The position numbers and the translations under genes were made by a program. A stretch of 64,000 nucleotides of DNA, from contig BQJR01000002.1 in NCBI GenBank assembly GCA_021604805.1, positions 1,076,665 through 1,140,664 of the forward strand, read 5' to 3'. Source of the DNA: Planctomycetota bacterium. Its GTDB lineage: Bacteria; Planctomycetota; B15-G4. The notes beneath the pieces are model-generated. The model was not told the origin of the DNA. It did no database searches and saw only the letters and a list, made by a program, of their open reading frames with translations. Positions 55,271 to 63,470 of the stretch are shown piece after piece (the first letter of the stretch is position 1; each line of letters starts with the position of its first letter).

Positions 55271-57090
55271 AGATCCTCCTGAACACGGCCGCCTGCGCGG
55301 CCCGCCGCGCTTCGCAACGCACTTCGCAACGCGCGATGCGCGCACGTCGCGCCGGCACGCTCGGCGCCGTTGCCTTCCTCGTCGCGCTCGCGTTCGCGCC
55401 GACTGCCGCCGCGCAGAGCGATCGCGAACCCACGTTGCCGATCGCGTGGAATCGGTTCTACGACTACGACGGCATCGTGGCGATCAGCGAGCAACTCGCG
55501 TCCACCTTCCCCGAGCGCTGCCGCATCGAGTACATCGGCGAGAGCGTGGAAGGCCGGCCGATGCCGTTGCTCACGATCAGCAATCCCGCCACCGGCGAGG
55601 AGTCGTCCAAGCCCGCCATGTGGGTCGACGGCAACGTGCACGGCAACGAAGTGCAAGGCAGCGAAGCCGCGCTCTACCTGGCGTGGACCTTGCTCGAGCG
55701 TCACGACGAGCTGCCGCGCCTGGCCACGCTGCTCGACGAGACCGTCTTCTACATCTTGCCGATGGTGAATCCCGACGGCCGCGACTACTGGTTCCACGCG
55801 CCGAACACGATGCACAGTTCGCGCAGCGGCAAGCGCCCGACCGACAACGACGGCGACGGTCGCTTCGACGAGGACGGCCCCGATGATCTCGACGGCGACG
55901 GCGAGTTGCTCTCGATGCGTCAACGCGTGGCGCCCGGCACCGGCACGCACAAGTTGCGCGACGGTGACCCGCGCGTGATGGACCGCGTGCCCGCCGAAGA
56001 CCGCGTGAAGCTCGGCGCCGACTGGGTCATGCTCGGTCAAGAAGGCATCGACAACGACGGCGACGGTCGCGTGAACGAAGACGGCCCCGGCGGCTACGAC
56101 ATGAACCGCAACTGGCCGTCGGGTTGGCGCCCGAACCACATCCAGTACGGCGCCGGCGACTACCCGTTCAGCTTCCCCGAGACCGCCGCCATCGGCGAGT
56201 TCCTGATGGCGCATCCGAACGTGGCGGCCGTGCAGTCCTTCCACAACTCGGGCGGCATGATCCTGCGTGGGCCCGGCGCCGACGCGCGCCAAGACTACTA
56301 CTCCGCCGCCGACCGTCGCAGCTACGATGCGATCGCGAGCGAAGGCGAGGCGATCCTGCCGCACTACCGCTCACTGGTGATCTTCGAGGATCTCTACGAC
56401 GTGCACGGCGGCTTCGTCGACTGGACGGCCGAAGGCCTCGGCATCCTCTCGTTCACCAATGAACTCTGGGCGTCGAGCCAATACTTCAACGGGGTCGACA
56501 GCGCCGAGTCGGGCACCGCGGGTCGCTTGCAGTTCGACGACCACGTGATGTTCGGCGAGACCTACGTGGACTGGCACGAAGTCGAGCACCCCGACTACGG
56601 CACCGTGGAGGTCGGCGGCTTCCGCAAGATGACCGGCCGCACGCCGCCGACTTTCATGATCGAAGAGATGCTGCACCGCAACGCGGCCTTCTGCATCTTC
56701 CACGCCGAGCAGATGCCCAAGCTCGAGCTCGTGGAGCTGCAAGTGAACGACGGCCCCGCCGGCACGCACGTGATCACCGCTGAGATCCGCAACACGCGCT
56801 GGATCCCCACGCGCACCGCGGTCTCCGCCGACAAGGCCCTGGGTCGTCCCGACCTCGTGCTCTTCGAGAGCGACGGCCTCAACCTGATCGCCGCAGGCCC
56901 CAACGCCTCGCGTACGGACGCCACGCAGTTCAGCTGGGTGGAGCACGAGGCCGAACGCCTGCGCCTCGACAGCGGCGTGTCCGGCCACGGCACCCTGCGC
57001 CTGCGCTGGATCGTGTCGGGCAGCGGGTCGTTCACGATCACGTACGACGCTCAGCAGGCCGCGTCGCTGGAGATCAGCGGGGAGGTTTGA
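55267..57090 (+). CDS. Secreted M14 zinc carboxypeptidase
   Basis: 607 residues with a basic leader then a signal peptide (GAVAFLVALAFAPTAAAQ; ATG at 55336 is an alternative start). M14 features: zinc ligands His125 and Glu128 in GNVHGNEVQGSE and His326 in QSFHNSGG, substrate Asn/Arg region YDMNRNWPSG and catalytic Glu likely in SFTNELWAS. Two insertions of DNDGDGR..NEDGP/DEDGP type look like calcium sites and are typical of planctomycete M14 enzymes. A C-terminal beta domain follows. It should trim C-terminal residues from peptides outside the cytoplasm. Confidence 0.9.
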   Translation: MKILLNTAACAARRASQRTSQRAMRARRAGTLGAVAFLVALAFAPTAAAQSDREPTLPIAWNRFYDYDGIVAISEQLASTFPERCRIEYIGESVEGRPMPLLTISNPATGEESSKPAMWVDGNVHGNEVQGSEAALYLAWTLLERHDELPRLATLLDETVFYILPMVNPDGRDYWFHAPNTMHSSRSGKRPTDNDGDGRFDEDGPDDLDGDGELLSMRQRVAPGTGTHKLRDGDPRVMDRVPAEDRVKLGADWVMLGQEGIDNDGDGRVNEDGPGGYDMNRNWPSGWRPNHIQYGAGDYPFSFPETAAIGEFLMAHPNVAAVQSFHNSGGMILRGPGADARQDYYSAADRRSYDAIASEGEAILPHYRSLVIFEDLYDVHGGFVDWTAEGLGILSFTNELWASSQYFNGVDSAESGTAGRLQFDDHVMFGETYVDWHEVEHPDYGTVEVGGFRKMTGRTPPTFMIEEMLHRNAAFCIFHAEQMPKLELVELQVNDGPAGTHVITAEIRNTRWIPTRTAVSADKALGRPDLVLFESDGLNLIAAGPNASRTDATQFSWVEHEAERLRLDSGVSGHGTLRLRWIVSGSGSFTITYDAQQAASLEISGEV

Positions 57091-57264
57091 GGCGGCGCCG
57101 GGAGCGCTGGAGGACTTCGTGTCGCGAGCCCGATGACTTTCGGTCGCGGACGCGAGTCCTGTTGTGATCTACGCGCCTCGAGGGCAACCGACTTGTGCTG
57201 ACCGGCCGCTCGGAGTGTCCGTTGCGGTGAAGGCAGCGCCTGTTCACTGCGGAGGGGGGGTGAG

Positions 57265-57684
57265 ATGGGAACTCGATCACGAGTGTGGGTGAGTCGTCGT
57301 CGCGAGTGCGGTTTCGGACTTGTTGCGCTGATCTCTCACTTGGGGGGCTCTCTGCTCCTGGGGGTCGCGCTTGCGAGCGCGATCTCGGGGTGGGGAAACC
57401 GGGAAAGCTCTGCCGGCTCGGCGGCCATCGCGGCCGTCGCCATCCACGACGGCCCCGCAGCGGGGCCTCACGTGGGCAACGGCGGGGACAGCGCACCAGG
57501 CGACCCCAATGACTGCCTGAAGAACTCGCTGCTCGCTCAAGCAGGGTGCAAGGCGATTCATTGCGAACCGATCGTCTACTTCTGGATTCGATTCGGTATC
57601 TCTTGCTCTGAACCTGCGTACACCCAGTGCTTGTCGCAGGTGGCGGAGGTGTTCAACCTCTGCCTGAAGCAGAGCGGGGGCTGA
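57265..57684 (+). CDS. Small cysteine-containing exported protein of unknown function
   Basis: 139 residues. A hydrophobic segment (FGLVALISHLGGSLLLGVALASAIS) near the start is likely a membrane anchor or signal. The C-terminal half has six cysteines (DCLKNS, AGCKAIHCEP, ISCSEP, TQCLSQ, NLCLKQ), which suggests disulfides in the periplasm. No family is recognised. The ATG has a GGGGGGGTGAG site, and the next gene begins 4 bases after the stop. Codon use is less GC-rich than neighbours. Confidence 0.6.
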   Translation: MGTRSRVWVSRRRECGFGLVALISHLGGSLLLGVALASAISGWGNRESSAGSAAIAAVAIHDGPAAGPHVGNGGDSAPGDPNDCLKNSLLAQAGCKAIHCEPIVYFWIRFGISCSEPAYTQCLSQVAEVFNLCLKQSGG

Positions 57685-57688
57685 AGGC

Positions 57689-59104
57689 ATGCGAGTGAAT
57701 GGGCTTCTCTTGGTGGTGCTGGTTGGTTTGCTGTGCGGGGTCGTCGTTCTCTGGGGCGGCGGCCCCGACAGTGCAACAGCTCCCGCGGCGCTGTTCGTGC
57801 CCGATGATCCGGTCGACGCGAGCGAGGTTGTCCTGCCGAACTTGGAGTCGGCCGAACCCGGCAGACTGCAGAGCGCTCCGGTGGAGTTGGTGTCACAACC
57901 GGAGCCGCCGTCGACGATTGCAGGCCTTGCCCCTGCGGCGGATCGCTTGCCGCAGCTCGTTCGAGATCTCGAAGCGCTCCTTGCCGACGATCCCGATGGC
58001 GCCGCGTTGGCGCTCGGTGCACCGCGCCTACTCGAGACCTTTGCAGCCGAAGAGCAAAGTGTGGGGAGCACGTTCCTGGGCCGACTGCAGCACGAGCTCG
58101 AGTCGCCCATGCTCGACGCGCGCGTGCGCGGTGCGCTGATGGCGCTCTGGCCGCGCCTCGCGAACGGCGAAGCGCCACCCGATGTCACGGCGCTCGCGCC
58201 GTGGGAGCGTCTGGGGTACCGGTTGGGTGAACTCGCGGCGTGGCACGACTCCGGTGAGCCGGGCTTGGCCATCGATCTCGCCATCTACTACGAGGGTGGC
58301 GTCGATCCGGTCGGGCCCCGGCTGTTGGCCTTCACGCTCGACCGCCTACCGAGTGATGCCGTCGCGCAGGAGTTTGCTGCCGACTTGGCGATGATTGCCG
58401 AAACCGAGACCGCGCTGTTCAACCGCGAGCTTGCGGTGTTCGCGCTCGGAACCAGCCTGGGCAAATGGCCGTGGGTGCTCGAGTTGTTCCTGAGCCTGCT
58501 GGCTGACGACACGGCCTACGGCGGGCAGCTGAGGTTCCCGATCCTGTTCGTCATGAGCCGGAGCGACGACCCACTCGTTCAGCAGCGGCTGCTCGAGTTC
58601 CTCGATCGGGGCACCTTGGATCAGCTCGAACTAGGCTTCGCGCGGCTCTGGCTCGGTGATCGCCCGACGAGTTGGCCCTCGGTGGTGGAACTCGCGAAGC
58701 CGCTGCTCACCGGGGGGACGCTCATGGACAACATGGGTGCCGCCGCAGCTCTCGGGACGCAGTACGAACTCGCGGTGCCGCTCGGGGGGCAGGATCCCGA
58801 GCGTGTCGAGCGACTCGAGGAACTCATGGGGGAGATCGTGGAAGCCAACCCCGATGAGAATGTTCGCTCAGCCCTCCTCGCGATTCTGGGGTCCTACTCG
58901 AAGTCTGGCCAGAATCGATTGCGACTGCTGACGCGCAGCCTGCATGAGGATACGAGCGCGAACGTGCGCCTCCTGGCGGTCAACGGACTGCGCCGCACCC
59001 AGGGCCCCGGTGCAGCGGCTGCTCGTGCGGAGCTCCAGGCTCGGTCGGTTACGGAGACAGATCCCGCGGTGAAGCTCGCCATTCAAGAAGCGCTCGAGCC
59101 GTAG
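57689..59104 (+). CDS. HEAT-repeat-like exported protein of unknown function
   Basis: 471 residues. One N-terminal hydrophobic helix (GLLLVVLVGLLCGVVVLW), a Pro/Ala/Glu-rich linker, then helical repeats resembling HEAT units (LVQQRLLEFLDRGTLDQLELGFARLWLGD, EDTSANVRLLAVNGLRRTQG, DPAVKLAIQEALEP). Such repeats mediate protein contacts. It is four bases after the cysteine-rich gene and probably pairs with it. Codon use is slightly less GC-biased than most genes here, which may mark more recent acquisition. Confidence 0.6.
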   Translation: MRVNGLLLVVLVGLLCGVVVLWGGGPDSATAPAALFVPDDPVDASEVVLPNLESAEPGRLQSAPVELVSQPEPPSTIAGLAPAADRLPQLVRDLEALLADDPDGAALALGAPRLLETFAAEEQSVGSTFLGRLQHELESPMLDARVRGALMALWPRLANGEAPPDVTALAPWERLGYRLGELAAWHDSGEPGLAIDLAIYYEGGVDPVGPRLLAFTLDRLPSDAVAQEFAADLAMIAETETALFNRELAVFALGTSLGKWPWVLELFLSLLADDTAYGGQLRFPILFVMSRSDDPLVQQRLLEFLDRGTLDQLELGFARLWLGDRPTSWPSVVELAKPLLTGGTLMDNMGAAAALGTQYELAVPLGGQDPERVERLEELMGEIVEANPDENVRSALLAILGSYSKSGQNRLRLLTRSLHEDTSANVRLLAVNGLRRTQGPGAAAARAELQARSVTETDPAVKLAIQEALEP

Positions 59105-59626
59105 CGGCGAGCCCGACGCCGGCGGCGGCTGCGGCGCGTGCGGGATTGCGTGCGATGCGCGAGCGGCCGCGTCGCTCCTGGCGCCCCGGTGGCGTGCCCG
59201 CCGAGTACGCGGTTCTCGAACTGGACGCTCACGCCCGCCGACACACACTTCAGCGCGCCGATCGCCTTCCTGCTCGACGAACGTGCGATCAGCTCCACTG
59301 GCATGCGCGTGCTCGAACACGATGGCTCCACGCATCACGGCGTGGGCGTGCTCCCCACGCACCCCGTGGAGCGCACCCGCAAGGGCCTCGCTGCAGGCCG
59401 TGACGAGCAGGTTGAGGCCGCCAAGGCGCTGGTGCTGAAGCGCCGCTGAGCCCAGTGCGCTCGCCACTTGCAGCCGGCTCGCTTGCCCGATCCCGCGCGG
59501 GCGCGGGCCGCCGCTGAGCCCCCACGCCTTCCCGCGCCCCGCACCGAATCGCTACGCTGTCCGGTTCCCGTGCGCTCGGCAGATGCGCTGCTGGCGACGG
59601 GCACCTCTGATTGCCGAGATCGTTCC
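59105..59626. other. Intergenic region containing a gene remnant
   Basis: 522 bases between the HEAT-like gene and truB. The first 100 bases show nothing; then comes the S41 remnant (59213-59449). The last part has no convincing gene and leads into the truB start. Confidence 0.6.
59213..59449 (+). pseudogene. Remnant of an S41-family (C-terminal processing) peptidase
   Basis: The frame encodes NWTLTPADTHFSAPIAFLLDERAIS joined directly to STGMRVLEHDGSTHHGVGVLPTHPVERT, then AAGRDEQVEAAKAL and a stop at 59449. In intact S41 peptidases the first block is followed by the catalytic Ser helix and a Gly-rich region before a block like the second. Here that middle is missing and nothing upstream in any frame supplies the rest. 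It is best read as a decayed gene with an internal deletion. Confidence 0.7.
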
Positions 59627-60523
59627 GTGTCTGAAAACGCCCACGACGCTGCCGAGGAGCCGACTCCCCGCGGCCTGATCGTCCTGGACAAGCCCCGCGG
59701 GATCACGTCCCGCCGCGCGCTCGACCAAGTGGAGCGCAAGCTCGACGTCGGAGCGCTCGGGCACTGCGGCAGCCTCGACCCGCTGGCCACCGGCGTGCTC
59801 GTGCTGGTCGTGGGTAAGGCGCGCAAGATCCAAGACTTGGTCGTGCGCAGCGAGAAGGTCTACGACATCACCGCCGTGCTCGGCGCGCGCAGCGAGACCG
59901 ACGACGCCGAGGGCGAGATCGTGCTCACCGAGCCCGCGCCCGAACCGATCTCGCGCGAAGAGATCGACGCCGCGCTCGACGCCTTCCGCGGAGAGATCGA
60001 GCAGATCCCGCCGATCTACAGCGCCGTGAAGGTCGGCGGCAAGCGCCTGCACAAGGAAGCGCGCAAGGGCAACAAGGTCGAGGCGCCGCCGCGCACCGTC
60101 ACCGTGCACGAACTCACGATCACGCGCTGCGAGTGGCCCGAGGTCGACCTGACGATCCGTTGCACGTCGGGCACCTACGCGCGGGCCATCGCGCGCGACC
60201 TCGGCGAGTCGCTGGGTGTGGGCGGTTACATGTCGCGCCTCGTGCGTGAACGCGTCGGACAGCTCACGCTCGACGAAGCCGTGTCGCTCGACGACGTCAG
60301 CGTGAGCGACATCATCGGCATCGAGAAAGCGCTCGAAGACTTCCCGCGCCTCAACGTGCCGATGCAGCAGCGCCACCTGTTGTTGCGCGGCCAGACGCTG
60401 CGCACGCCGCCGGGCTTCCCCACCGAAGAACCCTGCTTTGCCTGGGTGAACGGCGAGGTCGTGTCCGCGGTGAACTTCGTGAACGGTGGCACGCACTACC
60501 GCACGAAACGCCTGCTGGTCTGA
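59627..60523 (+). CDS. truB: tRNA pseudouridine(55) synthase
   Basis: 298 residues from a GTG at 59627. TruB motifs: GLIVLDKPRGITSRRAL, the catalytic Asp in GHCGSLDPLATGVL, ARSETDDAEGEI, PPIYSAVKVGGKRLHKEARKG and SGTYARAIARDLGESLG. The usual GHTGTLDP reads GHCGSLDP. It isomerises U55 in the T-loop of tRNAs. The tail RGQTLRTPPGFPTEEPCFAWVNG resembles the PUA-like end. Alone in its unit. Confidence 0.93.
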   Translation: MSENAHDAAEEPTPRGLIVLDKPRGITSRRALDQVERKLDVGALGHCGSLDPLATGVLVLVVGKARKIQDLVVRSEKVYDITAVLGARSETDDAEGEIVLTEPAPEPISREEIDAALDAFRGEIEQIPPIYSAVKVGGKRLHKEARKGNKVEAPPRTVTVHELTITRCEWPEVDLTIRCTSGTYARAIARDLGESLGVGGYMSRLVRERVGQLTLDEAVSLDDVSVSDIIGIEKALEDFPRLNVPMQQRHLLLRGQTLRTPPGFPTEEPCFAWVNGEVVSAVNFVNGGTHYRTKRLLV

Positions 60524-60542
60524 CGGCGGCGCGGCGCGACGG

Positions 60543-60827
60543 TCAGACCGTCGCGCGGAGCTCGAAGCCGTTCCCGCCCTCGGCCGCGACGGCGTCGTGT
60601 TGCAGCGCGTCGACGCGCGCGGCGCTGGGGCCGTGCTCGAGCCAGGCGAGCAGCGCGTCCACGACCTCGCGCGGACCCTCGATCTGCGCCTCCACGCGCC
60701 CGTCGCGCAGATTGCGCACCCAGCCCTGCGCGCCGAGCTCGATCGCCTTCTGCTGCGTCGACCAGCGGAAGGCCACCCCCTGCACCGTGCCGCTCACAAA
60801 CACCCGGAAAGCCACGCGCGCTGCCAT
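60543..60827 (-). CDS. acyP: Acylphosphatase
   Basis: 94 residues with the signature VSGTVQGVAFRW (catalytic Arg) and GWVRNLRDGRVEAQIEG (catalytic Asn), the normal size for the family. It hydrolyses acyl phosphates such as carbamoyl or 1,3-bisphosphoglycerate. It converges with truB. The ATG at 60827 is the only one giving the full motif. Confidence 0.93.
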   Translation of the reverse strand: MAARVAFRVFVSGTVQGVAFRWSTQQKAIELGAQGWVRNLRDGRVEAQIEGPREVVDALLAWLEHGPSAARVDALQHDAVAAEGGNGFELRATV

Positions 60828-60850
60828 GCGAGGAGCCTAGCAACTGCAAC

Positions 60851-60980
60851 GATCTCGCAGCCCCCGCCCAGGCCCGACCGCCGATCACCCCGCCGCGATC
60901 TCGCGAGACCCGCCCAGGCCCGACCGCCGATCACCCGCCCCGCGATCTTGCGAGCCTTGTCCGGGCCCGACCGCCGACGC
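60851..60980. repeat. Three-copy 46-47-bp tandem repeat
   Basis: Copies begin at 60851, 60897 and 60944, each starting GATCTCGC or GATCTTGC and sharing a core GGCCCGACCGCCGATCACCC or GGGCCCGACCGCCGACGC. The third copy is shortened. No coding role is apparent. It lies upstream of the acylphosphatase gene. Confidence 0.85.
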
Positions 60981-60987
60981 ATGGAGG

Positions 60988-61036
60988 CGGATCAAGAAAG
61001 TGCGCGAGAGGCAGGTGGGAAGCCTGCCTCCCGCGC
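60988..61036 (-). terminator. Probable Rho-independent terminator
   Basis: On the minus strand GCGCGGGAGGCAGG (61036-61023) pairs with CCTGCCTCTCGCGC (61015-61002) with one G-U pair, giving a 14-bp stem, followed by ACTTTCTT. It would end transcripts coming from the AIM24 gene 240 bases upstream or from an RNA in between. Confidence 0.55.
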
Positions 61037-61169
61037 GTCGATCCACCACAGGCCCGGACGAACCCGTGTGGCTGTGCCGAGGAGGGACACGGCAGCCGAC
61101 GGAGCGACTTCAATCGACAGCGAAATCCTCTCTCGCGCGGAGCTCACCGACTGCAGGTCAGTGACTCCG
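61037..61169. other. Structured intergenic segment, candidate RNA
   Basis: Three more stem-loops lie in series: about 61046-61070 (CCACA/TGTGG, CGG/CCG), about 61070-61098 (GGCTG..CCG with CGGCAGCC) and 61138-61169 (CGGAG, TCAC and GAC arms). No tRNA, tmRNA, RNase P or SRP signature is visible. The strand and function are unknown. Confidence 0.3.
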
Positions 61170-61274
61170 GGGCCCATGGCGCGAGTCGCGGCCGGGCGGC
61201 GCAAGGAAATCGCGCAGCTTTCTCGAGCGAGGCGCGCGAGGTGCGTGGTGAGCCCGCAGTTCCCGCGGCGCCGC

Positions 61275-62072
61275 TCAGGTGCCGTCGCCGCCGAGCATGC
61301 GACCGAGCCCGCCGAGCAACGAGCCCTCGCCGGTGGACTTGCCGCCGTGTCGCGGTGCGTTCGCGAGCACGCGGTCCGCGAGTCGGCTGAACGGGAGCGA
61401 CTGCAGGTACACGTGACCGGGGCCACGCAGGCTCGCGAGGAACAGTCCCTCGCCACCGAACAACATCGAGCCCACACCGCGCACGCGCTCGATGTCGTAG
61501 TCGACGCTTTCTTCGAAGCCGACCACGCAACCTGTGTCGACCTTGAGTTGCTCACCGTTCCCGAGCTGACGTTCGATCACCGTGCCGCCCGCGTGCACGA
61601 AGGCCAAGCCGTCGCCCTCGAGCTTCTGCAGGATGAAACCCTCGCCGCCGAAGAGGCCCGCGCCGAAGCGCTTGGTGAACGCGATCGACACCTTCGTGCC
61701 GAGCGCCGCGCACAAGAACGATTGCTTCTGGCACAGGAAGCGCCCGCCGACCTTCTCGAGATCCACAGGGACAATGCGCCCGGGGTATGGCGCGCCGAAC
61801 GCCACGTTGCTGCGCGCCGAGCCGTGCGCCGTGAAGTGCGTCATGAACAGGCTCTCGCCCGTGACCATGCGCTTGCCCACACTGAACATCTTGTCGAAGA
61901 AGCCCGACTCGGGGTTGCTGCCGTCGCCCATGCGCGTGGTCATCTCGATCTCGGGCTGCATGAACATCATCGCGCCCGCCTCGGCGATCACCGTTTCCTG
62001 CGGGTCGAGCGTGATCTCGACGAACTGCATGTCGTCGCCATGGATCTGGTAATCGATCTCGTGTGAGCGCAT
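61275..62072 (-). CDS. AIM24/TIGR00266 family protein
   Basis: 265 residues. Family marks: [31 protein letters not shown], the central [24 protein letters not shown] and a second [29 protein letters not shown]. It has no signal peptide and is likely cytoplasmic or membrane-associated; the molecular function of this widespread family is unknown. The ATG at 62072 has a CGGAG site. Upstream lies a 9-bp tandem repeat. Confidence 0.9.
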   Translation of the reverse strand: MRSHEIDYQIHGDDMQFVEITLDPQETVIAEAGAMMFMQPEIEMTTRMGDGSNPESGFFDKMFSVGKRMVTGESLFMTHFTAHGSARSNVAFGAPYPGRIVPVDLEKVGGRFLCQKQSFLCAALGTKVSIAFTKRFGAGLFGGEGFILQKLEGDGLAFVHAGGTVIERQLGNGEQLKVDTGCVVGFEESVDYDIERVRGVGSMLFGGEGLFLASLRGPGHVYLQSLPFSRLADRVLANAPRHGGKSTGEGSLLGGLGRMLGGDGT

Positions 62073-62151
62073 CGGGAACTCCGGAGTGAGAGGTGCGAAG
62101 CGACGCGCGACCGAGCCTGTGAGCGACGGCGCGCGAGCGGTGGGGGCGGCG

Positions 62152-62187
62152 TGTGCGGCGTGTGCGGTGCGTGCGGTGCGTGCGGTG
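62152..62187. repeat. Four-copy 9-bp tandem repeat (TGTGCGGCG/CGTGCGGTG)
   Basis: Four units of TGTGCGGCG, TGTGCGGTG, CGTGCGGTG, CGTGCGGTG end to end, 80 bases upstream of the AIM24 start (minus strand). The unit length matches the 9-bp repeat at 18326, though the sequence differs. Confidence 0.8.
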
Positions 62188-62223
62188 CGTGGAGTCAAGC
62201 CAACGCGCTGCGGCGTCGCGATC

Positions 62224-63275
62224 CTACCCGCCGCGCAGGCCCGACCAGAACGTGGCGTGGTGGCGACGTCCTTGCGCAAGGGCGTGGTCGAGTTCCGCGC
62301 AGGCCGGGCCGAGGTCGGGCACCGGTCGTGCTGGCGACGCGGCGAAGGCCTCGAGAGCGGCGCGCACACCGGCGGCTACACCCGCTGCGTGGTAACCGCC
62401 TTCGAGCACGGCAGCGAGCTTGCCGGCGCAGTGCGCGTCGGCCCAGGAACGGAAGAGCGCGAAGAGCGCCGCGAAACCGCGCGCTCGGTCACGCGCAAGC
62501 CGCCCAGCGGGTCGTGTTGCCAGGCGTCGAAACCAGCGGACACGAGCACGCAGTCGGGTGCGAACTCGGCCACCACCGGCGCTGCGAGTTGCTGCCAGAG
62601 CGCGAGCAGTTCGGCGTCGCCCATGCCAGCTTGCAGCGGGAGGTTGAGCGTGGAGCCGGCGCCGCGACCCACGCCGACTTCGCCGGGTGCGCCGGTGCCC
62701 GGGTAGAACGGCCAGCGATGCGACGAGATGAAGAGCACGTCGTCGCGCGCCTCGAAGCTGTGTTGCGTGCCGTTGCCGTGGTGCACGTCGGGGTCCACGA
62801 TGAGCACGCGTTGGCAGCCGCGGGCGCGCGCGTGTTCGGCAGCCACGGCCACGTGGTTCACGAGACAGAAACCCATGGCGGCGTCGCGTTCGGCGTGGTG
62901 TCCGGGCGGACGCACGAGCGCGAAGGCGCCGCGCGCTTCGCCGTCCAGGCAGGCGTCGAGGCCGGTGAGCAGAGCGCCGCAGGCGCGTCGAGCGGCGGCC
63001 CAGCTGTGCGCACTGGTGGCGGTGTCGGCGTCGAGCACCGTGCGCGGCTTGCCGGCGGTGGCGGCGAGTTGCGCGAGGTAGTCGGCGCCGTGCGCGCGCG
63101 CGAGTTCGGTGTCGGTGGCGTCGCGTGGGGCGGCGAGCTGCACACCGTCGGGCAAGTCGGTGAGCAACTGTTGCAGCGCGAGGCGCAGGCGCTCGGGGCT
63201 CTCGGGATGCTGCACGCCAGCGTGATGTTCCAGGCAGAGCGCATCCTGCAACAAGAGGACGGGCAGCGCAGTCAT
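62224..63275 (-). pseudogene. Histone-deacetylase-like (acetoin utilisation type) gene with a frameshift
   Basis: The first 265 codons encode an HDAC-superfamily enzyme: HHAGVQHPESPERL, RPPGHHAERDAAMGFCLVNHVAV, zinc ligands in DPDVHHGNGTQ and SAGFDAWQHDPLGGL. After GLRVTER (near 62480) the frame is lost, but the next frame continues the family sequence: [32 protein letters not shown], to a stop at 62224. Two extra bases in a CGCGCG run (about 62478-62484) account for it. If real, the C-terminal zinc-domain end is missing; a sequencing error is possible. Start ATG at 63275. Confidence 0.8.
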
Positions 63276-63470
63276 CTGCGGAGACACCGCATCGTTCGAG
63301 CCCTCGGGGTGTTGGGCGCACGGCAGCGTTCGGTGCGTCACGGCACACGACACGCCGGAGCGTGACGCGAGGCTAGCAAGCGGCGTGCTCGCCGTGCAGT
63401 CGCCGGCGGGCGCAGTTGCTAGGCTGCGCCGCGCGCAGGCTGTCTGCGACGTCGCCCCGCGAGGCTCCCG

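Larger units (their letters stand above)
60828..61274. other. Intergenic region with tandem repeats and stacked hairpins
   Basis: 447 bases with no open frame I trust. The first half holds three 46-47-bp repeats (60851-60980), the second a terminator-like hairpin and further stem-loops (60988-61169). See those entries. Confidence 0.6.

Noticed and set aside
61138..61169. The hairpin as a tRNA anticodon arm
   Set aside because: No acceptor, D or T-arm sequence fits around it on either strand.
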